Shown piece after piece: positions 1-10,780 of a DNA stretch of 64,000 bases (its first letter is position 1; each line of letters starts with the position of its first letter). This DNA comes from Micropterix aruncella (lineage: Eukaryota; Arthropoda; Insecta; Lepidoptera; Micropterigidae). The DNA is taken from positions 23,022,782 to 23,086,781 of the forward strand of contig OX155971.1 of NCBI GenBank assembly GCA_944548615.1. The letters are read 5' to 3'. Below the pieces are notes generated by a model. It ran no database searches, was not told where the DNA came from, and saw only the letters and a program-made list of their open reading frames with translations. The position numbers and the translations under genes are program-made.

Positions 1-124
1 CACTAAGTTTTTAAAAACCGCGGAGGCCTACCTATTATCTTCGAGAGACGGCTGTAGCCATCTGTCGGATATGTTTGGAAGCGCCTCGCTGCCGTAATGC
101 ATAAGCTACTGGCTGGTGATCGAT

Positions 125-615
125 AGGGGCCGGTGCAATCTCCCCCCCCCCCTCCATATAATTTGAAACCGAATGAATGCCAAACTCACAGGTTAATAAC
201 CAATACCCATCCGGCAGCCTCCACGCAGAAGTGCGAGCCCGAGTATGAATCTGACCTGCGGGCCAGCCTGCAGTTTGACTCCCTTAGGAGTCAAACTTCG
301 GCGATCCTGGACGGTTTGCGCTCCGTTCGTCGTCAGCCAATTGATTTTTCATTCCGACTGATAGCCGGGAGAGTCTGGAAACAGTATTGTTTCCTATAGA
401 GCGGGGAAAGTTGTTAACCTTACGGCAACTGCTCTAGAAACGACCAATCGGCTACCCTATACCGGATGAACAGCCGGGCAAAGGATGCCGTCGTTCGCGA
501 TAGATTCGTTAGACACCGTATTACCGATACGTAAGGGAGAGGACCGCGCAAGCGACCTCGAACTTGTAACCAGTCGGAAGACCGGTGTAATCTGGTTGCA
601 ACTGAAAGTAAGGGC
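125..615 (-). repeat. Dispersed retroposon family A, copy 1 (degenerate)
   Basis: This moderately GC-rich stretch matches, in reverse orientation, the segment at 39447-40114, and more loosely 43985-44330, 51553-51800 and 58185-58690. Shared blocks include the 'gcgcaagcgacctcgaa' region and the 'cctatagagcgggg' block. There is no sustained reading frame; the small 88-codon frame at 133-399 is interrupted relative to the other copies and is not a gene. The family identity is unknown; the copy at 39447 carries a 15-bp target duplication, which points to retroposition. Confidence 0.7.
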
Positions 616-640
616 GCGAGTGTCGTAACTATACAGTAGA

Positions 641-1594
641 CTGTTTTTTTTCCAAGTTGTCTACGCTCACCTCACGGGAGACAGAATAATCTAATATCGT
701 TAAAACTTCCTGAGGTGACGCGGTTGTATACAATAGGCGGACTTATTTACGTGCAATATCTTACCCCCAACCCTAATTTAAATAGTTATATTACTTAAAT
801 AGCAATTATACCTAAAATAGTCATTTTAAACGTAAACGATTGAATCGAATTTGATTTTGCGTAAACGATTGAATCTAACGTGTTTAATGCGTTGCATTAT
901 CATTATCCGCGCTCGTCGCCGACTATTTATTTCAATCAGGTCAACCTACTTCCCGAAGGGATATCACGCTCAAAATCTTTCCGTAAGTCCTTTGTTCAAA
1001 ATCAAAATCTCCGTACGACCGATTCTTTCAAACATGTGTTCAACATAGGTTAGCTTCAGCATATGTTTCGCGACTCACTTGTGTGCCAATAAATAGGGGA
1101 TCAAAAATTCATCATCCGATTAAAATGCTAAAGCTTGGCATGGCCTACAGGTGCATCTCATTCACTATAGTCGTCGTCATACAAACTGATGACCGGCCCC
1201 GTACCTGCCATTGAGCGTAGGGACGGCCGCTTGACGATAAAAGTAATATTATTATATTTTGCTTGGTTTATTAGGCATATGTTATAACATTATTTAATTA
1301 CTAATAGGTTCAAGCACTATAGAAAAGTAGGCAGGTAGACATGCTGTCGGCAAACAAATCACATCAATTCGTCAATCAAAATAAATCTAAAATGTGGATA
1401 TATTATATTTCGTTACCTATTTGGCAGTGCTGTTTTGAGTATTTTACAACGCTTTTGGCAACGGTATTCAGAGAGTACACACATACCCTAATGTTGATGC
1501 TATAAAATAGTTAATATGGATTTTTGACACGAAATAACTACTGAGTAGTGCGGTTTACAATATTTTATATTTTACAGTATTACAATACATATAA
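641..1594. other. AT-rich stretch, nothing recognised
   Basis: No coding frame, RNA gene or clear repeat seen. The 65-codon frame at 851-1048 has no recognisable motif and unremarkable composition. Probably decayed transposon or intergenic DNA. Confidence 0.5.
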
Positions 1595-1599
1595 AATCG

Positions 1600-1832
1600 A
1601 AGACTATCGCGGTTGTTTGACATTATAAATAGGATAGAAAACTAATTTACCGCGTGAAATTTGTAGGGCCCGACGTTTCGGTGACGTTGCAGCCGCCGTT
1701 GTCTAGGGTAGACTGGTCTACCCTAGACTGGTCTACCCTAGTCTACCCTAGACAACGGCGGCTGCAACGTCACCGAAATCGGGTCCTACAAATTTCACGC
1801 GGTAAATTCCTTTTCTGTCCTATTTATTACAA
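1600..1832. repeat. Penelope-type terminal repeat, long palindrome
   Basis: The two halves are reverse complements over roughly 90 bases each, from 'ataaatagga' near 1626 to its complement near 1828, meeting at 'tctaccctag' repeats around 1710-1740. Each arm contains a block reading, in one orientation, 'ccgaaacgtcgg' or a one-base variant. Related sequence occurs at 27590-27660, 28570-28795, 32690-32760, 34900-34985 and 37270-37770. The 37270-37770 copy encloses a decayed reading frame like the C-terminus of Penelope-like element proteins, so these are probably Penelope-type termini. Confidence 0.75.
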
Positions 1833-3090
1833 TACAGTTTTAAAAAATAAAGGGTTAAAATTCGTCTTCGCTGTCACTATCGTCTTTTTGACGGTTGATA
1901 ATAAGAAGACGGATATCCATTATGTGTAATAAACAATATCGATAATATTTTATGGATATTTCTTTATGCGACATGACATGACATGACCTTTACTACAGAT
2001 CTGAGTGAGAGATCGTAACGTTATGAAAGTGCGAAAGGGATGTCATGATTCTAATGATTTTTGGCCCAGTCATCAGTTTGTATGGCGGTGACTATAGCGT
2101 TGACGTTTATAAAAGCATCCTGCATAAGTAAAAATACGTGGAAAATTGTCGAATAAACGCGATTGAGTTCTTTGCGCAATTTTCTCGGAAATGAGTATAG
2201 TAGAGGTATAAGTAAAAATCGTCTCCATTTTGAATCATATCAAGCATAGAATCAGGATGCATTTTCAGTGGCGACCCTAACGTTATTCTGACCTACCTAC
2301 CAATTGTTATTCTGAAATCAAGAAAAGCATTTAATCATTTGATTGTAATTTAAAAGAAGCAAAGATGTGTAAAAGTGCTCTAAAATGGGTTATCCAAAAA
2401 AATCGTGTGGCTCTAAGGTGGGGGTCTAACCCCACACTCACCACTAACCCCCCCCCCCCCCCCACCCCAGGGTGTACCCCACGAAGCTTACCTGTGCCGC
2501 CTCTCTGAAAAGGTTGAAAAGTACTGCTCTACCTAAAGGACTGGGGTAGTGACGTCACACCGTTCGTCGTCTACAGTCATCGGCTTAAATTAATGGCCAC
2601 CTTGCCAGTCAATTTTAAGGTTGGCGACTCGGCGTCTAGAGACTATGGCCTGGCCTATGTTTATCCTCAGTCGTTGACCTCTTGTCTTGCTAAACGCTGA
2701 TCGCGTGGATAGTTACGCCAAGACGAGCGATTGGACTACGTCCAACTGATCGCTTACTTCGTTTGAGTTAGGAACAATGCCATCTCTATCTCTGCATGTA
2801 CATGGTATGATAAAAATGCAACGACAATTTAGAGATTTAGCAAGTTTCGATTTATCGATCTGGTTATTTTTTTTTTCGGAAGTTGGGTTTGTGTGTTTGC
2901 AATGTTTTCACGAAGATTCCGCCATAAAGATTTTGTACTTTTCTTTTAACGGTCGTTTGAAAGGGACGCCCTCTGCGGTGTTGGCGGTTTTTTCGTATTT
3001 GATTTTTTCAAAAACGATCGATCAAAGAATTTGTATTAATTTTGTGTTAGAAACAAAATTAATTGTTGTAAAGTGATAGACATCTTAAAA
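1833..3090. other. Non-coding stretch with poly-C tract
   Basis: No gene recognised. A run of about 16 cytosines followed by CACCCC lies near 2448-2468. The 99-codon frame at 2777-3076 is rich in Phe and Ser, shows no domain, and looks like chance. A weak hAT-like boundary ('aaggttgaaaag') is not enough to call an element. Confidence 0.4.
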
Positions 3091-3099
3091 AAAGCTTTT

Positions 3100-3510
3100 C
3101 CTGATGATGTGTCCTTTTTGGAATTCCTTAGACAAATTTCAAGAAGGAAATAATACTTCTAAAGCACGGAAATCAATTTGTAGAGTTCTTGGTGCCAACG
3201 TTATGTCCTATGAAACTTGTTTTTATTGGTAAAACTCTTTAGAAGTGGTGATTTTGATCTTAATGACCAGCCACGCCCCGGACAGCCTCGAAAGTTTAAT
3301 GATGCGGAATTGCAAGCTCTACTGGATGAAGAATCGACGCAAACGCAACAAGCTTGCAGCTTGTTGCGTTTGGGTTACAGGGGTTACCCAAACAGCTATT
3401 TCCAAGTGATATCACAAAATAGGAAAAAATCAAAAGCTTGGACGTTGGTTGGGTCCCACGTGTGTTAACAGAACACAACTAATGTCAACGTATGAGCAAT
3501 TATGCCGTAA
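3100..3510 (+). pseudogene. mariner transposase N-terminal remnant
   Basis: Translation at 3217-3330 reads like the second helix-turn-helix linker of mariner transposases: a 'FRSGDFDLNDQPRPGQP' block followed by 'DAELQALLDEE'. In other frames further right, remnants of the 'GKIQKLGxWVPHVLTEHN' region are visible near 3395-3470. Frameshifts and stops break it throughout. The catalytic domain does not follow on this strand; the matching C-terminal half is found at 4096-4390 on the opposite strand. It is dead. Confidence 0.8.
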
Positions 3511-4089
3511 GTTTATCGGGGCAAATTCGACAAAGCTGTTAATAAAGAAAATAACTAACTAAATGCTTCTGTGTTCTCAACTAAAATCCCCCAAAGGAAT
3601 CGGGAATTTCAGGGGAAATGAAATGAACCCTGCTACTATCACAGTTTTCAGAGAGAACTCGCGCGAGTAGATTTCGCACTTAACCGGTTTAATTACGCGC
3701 TCGCGTTACATAAAATTGTTTGCCCACATACACTAGTTGAGGTGTGTTTAATTTTATCTGTTGGCTATCGCGATCGTCGTATTTTTAAAGCACGTGTACC
3801 CTTGGACTATTAGACGAATGTGTTGCTGAAATTGCGAAAAAGGCGTCAATTCGGGCGCTAATTTTAAGAAAACATCGCGTTAGTCATTGGAACGTAGTCG
3901 TTGTTGCGGTTTGGTCGTTTCTAGCAGCAGAGAAAATCGATGTAATGAAATCGAAGCCTGTCGCCGTCATTTGACTTTATATTAGGTGTAAAACTTATTT
4001 TTTACAGATTAAAAAAAAATATATTCAACATAAATAAATCGAAAACAACGAATTTTATAATGGAAATTATGTCCATCGTGTTCTATGAC

Positions 4090-4390
4090 TTCGCGCTATA
4101 TCTCAGGTAACATACATATTCCGTCGCGAAAGAAACTTTCAGGCTTCGAGGCATTAAAGTCATCGACGAATTTAAGCACATCGTCCAGCGTTTTGGATTG
4201 TTTATCCACTAAGGCGCGCTGTATTGACCGGAACAAATGGTAGTCGGATGGGGTTAAGTCTGGTGAATTTGCAGCGTGTGGGAGAAATTCCCATCCCAAG
4301 TTTAAGAGGGTCTTCTGAGTCGCGCGAGCAAGTTGAGGTCGAGCATTGCCATGCAGCAGTATGACTTGCCTGCTTTCGTGCCCAGTAAAT
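4090..4390 (-). pseudogene. mariner transposase C-terminal remnant
   Basis: The minus-strand frame has the mariner hallmark '[17 protein letters not shown]' (the last catalytic Asp region), preceded upstream near 4300-4390 by a frameshifted '[19 protein letters not shown]' block, and followed by '[11 protein letters not shown]'. This is the catalytic C-terminal third of a D,D34D mariner. It faces the N-terminal remnant at 3100-3510, so either an inversion happened or two insertions lie side by side. Confidence 0.8.
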
Positions 4391-4503
4391 GAACTTTTCT
4401 GATCAAGTTATTCACTCAGTTTGTTCAATTGTCAGCTGTAGCGTTCCGGAGTCACCGTGAGACCAGTTTCCAGGAGTCCTTAATAAAATACACCCTTCAC
4501 GTC

Positions 4504-4707
4504 TCACCAGAAACACAGATCAACCTTCTTCAAGAGGGTGTCTTGTTTATGCGTCGATGTACTGGGTTTATCTCTCACCACTGTAATACATTCCGAGATA
4601 GGCGGCATATTCGTTAGAAGAGAGTCGACGTCAAATCTCACCATTATTTCGTCTTTGGGCAGTTTTAAGATTTTAACAATGCCTACGAAATGCCGTGAGC
4701 CTTTCAC
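4504..4707 (-). pseudogene. Penelope-like element reverse transcriptase fragment
   Basis: The minus frame contains 'DEIMVRFDVDSLLTNMPP', close to the conserved 'FDVxSLFTNIP' motif of Penelope-like element reverse transcriptases, followed by a Thr-Leu-Leu region. No GIY-YIG endonuclease is visible here. It is a short broken piece, of interest because Penelope-type terminal repeats recur elsewhere in the window. Confidence 0.7.
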
Positions 4708-4789
4708 ATAAGACGTCGTTTTGCCCGATAGCAGTTGGATCTTCGAACATTAGGTTGCGTCGGAAACATGCTTAGATTATTTATCTAAT

Positions 4790-5215
4790 GCTGCGTACAG
4801 ACTTACGCAACCTAACGTGAAATTAAAGAATTTGCCGTCCACAATGCAATGTATCATGCATTTGTAACAAATTCTCATAGTCTGGACGCCTTGCGCGCGC
4901 GAACTATGCATTTTATGCGCGCGCTACGAGCATTTCAACTCGCGCGCGGAGCGATCCGTGATTTGTCGGTTTTTCAAACGAACACAAATGGCGCGCCGTG
5001 TGCTCAAAGCGCCAGTGTGGCCGCGAACACGAACTGAACCACGCATGGACAGTGGACACAGCGTGTTCTCAGCAGACTGACGACGTTCGCGCGCACGTCA
5101 GAAACAGATACGAGTAGGTACATGTTCGGCTCATGCACGCGCTGCGTCTACACTGTTGAAATGCTCCTTTCACGCTACATTGCATGTTACCTTTCATCAG
5201 TCTGTACGAAGTGCA
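4790..5215. repeat. Possible MITE with CpG-rich core
   Basis: An inverted pair 'cagact' / 'agtctgtacg' near 4797 and 5195 flanks a core unusually rich in 'gcgcgc' between 4888 and 5100. The match between the ends is short and no clean target duplication was found, so the limits are approximate. The 62-codon frame inside (4849-5037) is not convincing. Confidence 0.35.
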
Positions 5216-5227
5216 AGATTAATGATA

Positions 5228-5280
5228 TCATTGATTATATAGGGTATTAGATTGCTTAATGCCATCAATACATTCGGCAA
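5228..5280. repeat. DNA-element terminal repeat, unoccupied version
   Basis: The block 'attgattatatagggta' joined directly to 'ttagattgct' matches the two sides of the insertion at 45005-45743. It is therefore a paralogous empty site for that nested insertion and the terminal repeat of a DNA-transposon family seen again at 44987-47077. Confidence 0.6.
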
Positions 5281-5539
5281 CCCTTTACGCCGGCGAAGTG
5301 GGTGGCGCTGATAGCATTGTCCGGCGAAATAAATAGCAATTTAATTGGCCATCTAATATATATAATAACATTGATAATACATGTTTTTTTAATGGACTGA
5401 TTACTTGTAAAAAAAACAATAATTTAACCATATTAACATTCAATTATTATTGCCATCTATCGCCTTTCTTTGTTGGTTGATTACATCACAGAAATAATAC
5501 GGAGAGATAAAATGCCATCTAATAATCTATCTGATCATT

Positions 5540-5856
5540 AAAGTGCGTAATTATTACGTTTTAAAACCTGTAAACCATTTTTTTCTTTAAAAAAAATGTT
5601 TTTGAAAATTCAAAAAAAAAATATTTTGCAAAAAAGCGCGCTGCGAATAATAAAATATTCGCGATATTTTACCTACCGCTAGATAGCGCATCGTCACTAG
5701 TTTTTTATACTATTTTTCATTATTCATATTCCAGCAGCGCGCTCAAAGCTTGTCAAATATATATTTTTTTTTTGGAAAAAAAAATATATTAAAACTTGCT
5801 TATTTGCTCGTACTGATTCACGCACTACAAGGATGTCAATAACAAAATACTCACTG
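5540..5856. repeat. MITE family M1, copy 1
   Basis: Shares with 8736-9049 and 31284-31647 the core 'tattttacctaccgctaga' (in either orientation) and the end 'ttcacgcactacaaggatgtc'. Contains long A and T runs arranged as a near palindrome. The right end at 5856 is clear; the left end is eroded. No coding capacity. Confidence 0.65.
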
Positions 5857-6785
5857 TATACGTTTTTTGTTAAGGGCTGCACGCCGCGCCGCGTAGGCTT
5901 AACGCCCAGCCGGCACTAAAGGGGTGCAGCGGCCGCGGAGGGTGACGGCATTCGAAAGGTTAAGTGGGGGATACATGAATAACCAAAATAATAGGTTATA
6001 ATTACAAACGTTTTAACTATACATTTTATGCGGACAATTAGATAAAGATCTCAATTTTCGTCTGAAAAATTGATAAAAACGAGCCAAATTGGCTATATTA
6101 TTACTCCATTTATAAGTCAGAAAGTTTATGAACCCCTAAAAGAGTTAAAAAATCATTCATATTTAATTAGAATTTCAGTAAAATTCAGGAAAATAATCGG
6201 AAAAAACAATATTTTTTGTTGATCAGCTGAAAGGAACTTTTTAAAACTTTCCTATTTATTTTTATAAAATAAGCTAGTTGGTAGGAATCACTCTTCTTTT
6301 TAATGTCAAATTGATTTTATATTATTTACCTTATATAGTATACTTCTATAATTAATTCGTGTGGATATTGACTATTTTTTCTAAGTCAAATAATCAATTA
6401 TTAATTTCATTTATAATAAAAAATATATAATCTTTAAAAAATATATTTAATCTGCTAAAATACCTAAGTAGGCATGGTTTACATTAAAAATGTGGTATTT
6501 TAAAAGTACACATGGCTAGTTTTATTTTAGAACAATAACAAAAGAGTTTCAAATATTTAAGCTATTTTCTGATTTACCTAAACATTTAATACACAAACTA
6601 AAAATAAAGATGGCTATAGAATCATGACAGACCAACCATACTTCAAATGTTAGAAATTGTAACATAATAAAACTTAAGTGTACAAAACATATATTTTTTT
6701 AACATGATTTTAAATTATGGTTGTTTATATTTTACCATTGAACTTCTTTACCAAGAATTCTTAAATATTAGTTGTTAATTCATGT
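5857..6785. other. AT-rich stretch, no gene seen
   Basis: A short GC-rich patch at 5876-5945 precedes about 800 bases of very AT-rich DNA without frames or clear repeats. I see nothing to annotate. Confidence 0.4.
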
Positions 6786-6791
6786 TCACAA

Positions 6792-6970
6792 TGCATTTTG
6801 ACAATTTTATATTACAATTATCATATATTTCATATTAATGACTTTTTCATATTTTTCTCATGACTTTTTAAAACTTTTATTTCTTTTTCTCTGCATTTTG
6901 ACAATTTTATATTACAATTATCATATATTTCATATTAATGACTTTTTCATATTTTTCTCATGACTTTTTT
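6792..6970. repeat. Direct duplication, about 78 bp, period 100
   Basis: The block starting 'tgcattttgacaatttta' at 6792 recurs essentially unchanged at 6892, ending 'ctcatgactttt' in both. A 21-base T-rich spacer separates the copies. A simple local duplication in AT-rich DNA. Confidence 0.85.
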
Positions 6971-7513
6971 ATTTTTTTATTTTTTTTCTCTTTTGTTTTC
7001 TTTCTTATAACTTTCTTTTAGATTTCAATCTTTTTATTTGTCTCACTCTCTTTAACGGAATTTTATATTAAATTGTAATGCCAAATTTATAATGAAATAG
7101 CGATTTATTTTTGAATGACCACATTTTAAGGCAATTTAGTTTTATGAGCATTTTACTACAACTTTTAAATAATTTATCGTATTATTAGAGAACTGTTCAC
7201 TCTAAAACAGGTTAGTAGCAGTTGGGTGACTGTCGAATAAGCAGGAAGTTTAAGGTCTCGCGATTCGGTTCCTGTTATTTTTGTAGCCAAAATCAAATGT
7301 TCTATAAAAAATATTTCCTAAATAAATTTGTATGAGCGTTTTACGAATTTGTGAGAATTTGTATAAAATGGTCGAAATAACTGAAAGAAAAAAAAATAGT
7401 TGATCTGATATCGCCTTGACATTCATACCAAATGTCGAAAAAAGTGGAAAATTCTTGTCACAAAGATGTCCCACAGCGACCTCCCTTCGAAGTTTTATAA
7501 ATAAACCCGGCTA

Positions 7514-8267
7514 TACAGGCTGTCCCAGAAGTTGACGTCAAGCCGGAAACGGGTGATAGGGCAAGTTATACTAGTTATCAGAGAAATATAAAAAAACTAA
7601 GCTATACGTTTTTAAAATTATGGGCAAAAAAACGAGAAAATCATCATCCTGTGAGGTGTTTTTTTACGACCGTTACTATAAATCTTTATTTTTTTCAACT
7701 TTAATTTTAATTTTGTAATCCTGAGTAATGCTTCTGTAAACTGTTGCCTAAAATTTAAAGCTAACTGCTCCAGCTTAGAAGAAAATGTCACTTTTTGCCC
7801 AATCAAGTATTCAAAATGAAGACTTCGCCCAATTTTAGCTGACTGTACCTACTGAAAATAAAATGTACTACGCTAATTTGGCACATAACATTAAAATTTG
7901 GCGCATTTAATAAGGATTCCAAAATGGTATGACACTTGCTAGATTTTTTCTTAAATTATAGTCTTTTGTTTGTATAGAAACCCAGTTTTGAACAAATTAG
8001 ACCGAAAGTGTCATTTTCTTCCAAGCTAGAACAGTTAGCTTTAAATTTTAAGCAACAATTTACAGAAGCACTATTCAGGATTACATAATAAAAATAAAAT
8101 TAAAAAATAGAGATCTGTAATAACGGGAGTAAAAACACCATCATTTTTTTGGCCTTTAATTTTAAAAATATATAACTTAGATTTTTAAAAATATTTTTCT
8201 GATAACTAGTATGACCTGGCCCTATCACCCATTTCCGACTTTATGTCGACTTCTGGGACATCGTGTA
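7514..8267. mobile_element. Non-autonomous DNA element with long inverted repeats, TA flanks
   Basis: The left end 'caggctgtcccagaag' at 7516 and the complement of the right end, 'cacgatgtcccagaag' at 8265, are related inverted ends. The similarity extends inward through 'gggtgataggg' and 'atactagttatcag', and more loosely over about 350 bases per side. A TA dinucleotide flanks both ends (7514-7515, 8266-8267), as for Tc1/mariner-type elements. There is no transposase; small frames inside are shadows of the inverted repeats. Confidence 0.75.
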
Positions 8268-8735
8268 TGTAATCATATCTCTAGGCGCAGTCATTTAGTC
8301 TGCTCCAGTTACTGCATTAGCGTTTTCTACTTTTTTCCTTGAAACAAAGGTAATCTCATTATGGGCTATCGTGTGATCATTTCCACTTGAACACTGGGGA
8401 TATAATACACACGAGTTTTAACTGTTATGCTGTGATATTTCATATTTTTCAAGCTGTTATAAAATAGAGGAAGTGACTACGTTTCGAAATCAAGATATAG
8501 AAATCTTTAAGCAGCTGCAGAATCTATTGAATCTTTTTTTTGCATTTCTGAAGCAATGCCTCGTAATTAAATAATATTGAAATACATTCAGAAACGCCAA
8601 AACACAAAACACATCGTATAGTTAAAATAAAAGGTAAAATTACCAATCTAAAATTAGAATGTTATACGAATAGTTAGATCTAAGTTTCTAAGTTTACAGT
8701 TTCGTACGATTAAAGTTTCATTAAGTAGTCTTCTA
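8268..8735. other. AT-rich stretch, no gene seen
   Basis: No coding frame or recognisable repeat between the TA-flanked element and the next MITE. Confidence 0.4.
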
Positions 8736-9049
8736 CAGCGTCAGTATTTAAATTTGTGTCACGTTAAAGTGGGTGAATCAGTACGAGCTAATAAGCAACT
8801 TTTTGCAAAAAATACAAAAACATTTTTTTTTCAAAAAACAATGTTTTTTTTAATTTTTCCAAATTTTTTTGTTTTGAAAACTAGTATAAAAGTAGAGCAC
8901 GATGCGCCATCTAGCGGTAGGTAAAATATCGCAAGTCAGGATTTCCAAATTTTACAAAAAAAAAAATTTTTTTTTTAAAGCTAATTTGCTTGTGCTTATT
9001 AAAAGTTTATACCCACTTCAAGGATGTCACTAATTCAAAACTCACACTG
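8736..9049. repeat. MITE family M1, copy 2
   Basis: Left end 'cagcgtcagta', right end 'ctcacactg'. It carries the 'gcgccatctagcggtagg' core and the 'agtgggtgaatcagtacgag' subterminal block of the family. Poly-A/poly-T runs make up much of the rest. No matching 8-bp target duplication is evident here. Confidence 0.7.
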
Positions 9050-9091
9050 TAAATCGTATTTCAGTAAATTGCAGAAAAAAAATATATAAAT

Positions 9092-10129
9092 TATAACCTC
9101 AAAAAACTAATTTCCGTGTTTGGAAGAAACAAGGTAGAAACTCCCAAAACCCAAGAGAATGAAAGCAAAAAAAAGGACGCCACCTCCTTTTAAAGAAAAA
9201 GAAGGAAACTAATTATATTAAAAAAAGATACCCGAAAGAAATTTTGAAAGATACCCGAAAGAAAGGTAACCTAAAAAAATATCGATCTCAGAGAGTGGGT
9301 TATATTGATCGGCACTGAATTTGGCCAACAGAAAACCCCTTTCCTCAGACACAAAAGACTACAGCACAAAAAGAAACACAAGGTTATGCAAAGTATCCGT
9401 GTTTATTCGCCCACAGGCACCCTTTTCTTCAAATTCCGCTTATCGGCACGTCACATGTGTTCAGTCAAATAGAGGTTAATTCCGGATATGAAGGCAAATT
9501 TCCTGACGTGGAGGCAAGTCTCGTCACATTTAGTGACGATTTCGTTACTTAATTAGCAGCAATTAAAATACGCATGTGTCAGAAGGTCATAGATGCCGCA
9601 AGCTGCGATCAATAAAAAAAATCCGTTAAAATCGCGAGGATCCTACTTGAAAAGCTACCCAAAAAGAGATTAAATGCTTACCAGATAAATCCACACACTT
9701 CACATAACAAATTTTTTTACCGCCAGGCGGTCACTCTCCGATTTACTCCTTACGGCGGTCGCCAATTCTCACAGCCCAATCTCTCTGTCTGTCTCTTAGC
9801 CATGTTGAAGCGAAATAGAATGATTGCAGGACGGCGGAAGTCAGCCATAACAGGTAGGGCTAGACCAGCACAACCGCGATTAATCGCCAGAATCGCCTAG
9901 AGCGATAAAAATTACGACTGCACAGCTCTATCTGTCAAAAATTTGATGTTTACGAAATTTCGTAAAAGGTTCATTTAATTGTCATAATATGGGAGAAAGT
10001 CATGAAAACAGCGAAAACCAACAGGAAACATGACTAAACACGGGGAAAACATGGAAAAACGGGTGCAGCGAACATAATCTGCACAAAGGTGCGAAAAACA
10101 AGACAACAAAATAAGCAGTTTTTGTTACA
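9092..10129 (-). repeat. Gypsy LTR 1 (3' LTR of left copy)
   Basis: Same 1038-bp sequence as 16062-17099 and 23030-24067; I found no difference by eye. A minus-strand AATAAA at 9402-9407 is a candidate polyadenylation signal. The ends form the imperfect inverted pair TGTAAC / GTTATA. Confidence 0.93.
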
Positions 10130-10150
10130 GCCCCCTCCAAAAAAAAGAAA
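10130..10150 (-). other. Polypurine tract, left gypsy copy
   Basis: On the minus strand a T-run leads into GGAGGGGGC directly against the first base of the 3' LTR, the normal place for the plus-strand primer of LTR retrotransposons. Confidence 0.8.
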
Positions 10151-10780
10151 TCGGAAGAGCCAACGACGATTTCAGACGAATCGTCCCGATTCAATTTATC
10201 CTACTATAGGATAACAAAAACGTCAAAGCATCAACTAACAACTCCTAACTTAACAAACCTTCTTCACGTTAACTATAATCAATTAATCCGTTCAGTAACA
10301 ATAGCAGAGGCAAACTTTTACCAACTAAAACTTACACCCATTACTCTTATCACTAGAGTAAGAAAAGAAAATCAAGAAATTAAACCCAACACCAACATAA
10401 CCAAAAAAAAACTTATGGAACTCCGACAACTTCCAACAACTAAGGAAGGATCAACTCATTGCGGATACCCGACTCCTACCGAAAACAACAATAACTCTAG
10501 CGTTAGACCTCGACTAAACGTTTACTTACTAAGAGACTATAGTAGTTGTCATTTACTACCTTTCATACCAATCCCCATTCATTCATCCCGGACATGAGAC
10601 ATTCTTACAACAATAATGCTAGATAGAAATGCTAGCATGACTGACAAAACAAAATGATTTCAGCTATTGATACCACTTGGTACAATGCCTTTGTAAAGAC
10701 AATTTAAAGGGCTCATTTTAGTTTCACCCAAGATAGACAATTTTTGTAATAGAATGTTAACGCGAAGAACTCCGATACTA
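10151..10780 (-). other. Non-coding region between pol and 3' LTR, left copy
   Basis: About 630 bases follow the pol stop. No frame longer than about 60 codons exists on the sense strand, so there is no envelope gene; the 60-codon frame on the opposite strand (10415-10597) is identical in the right copy simply because the copies are near identical. Confidence 0.75.

Noticed and set aside
10130..10780. Possible envelope gene after pol
   Set aside because: No sense-strand frame of useful length; the space is non-coding in both copies.
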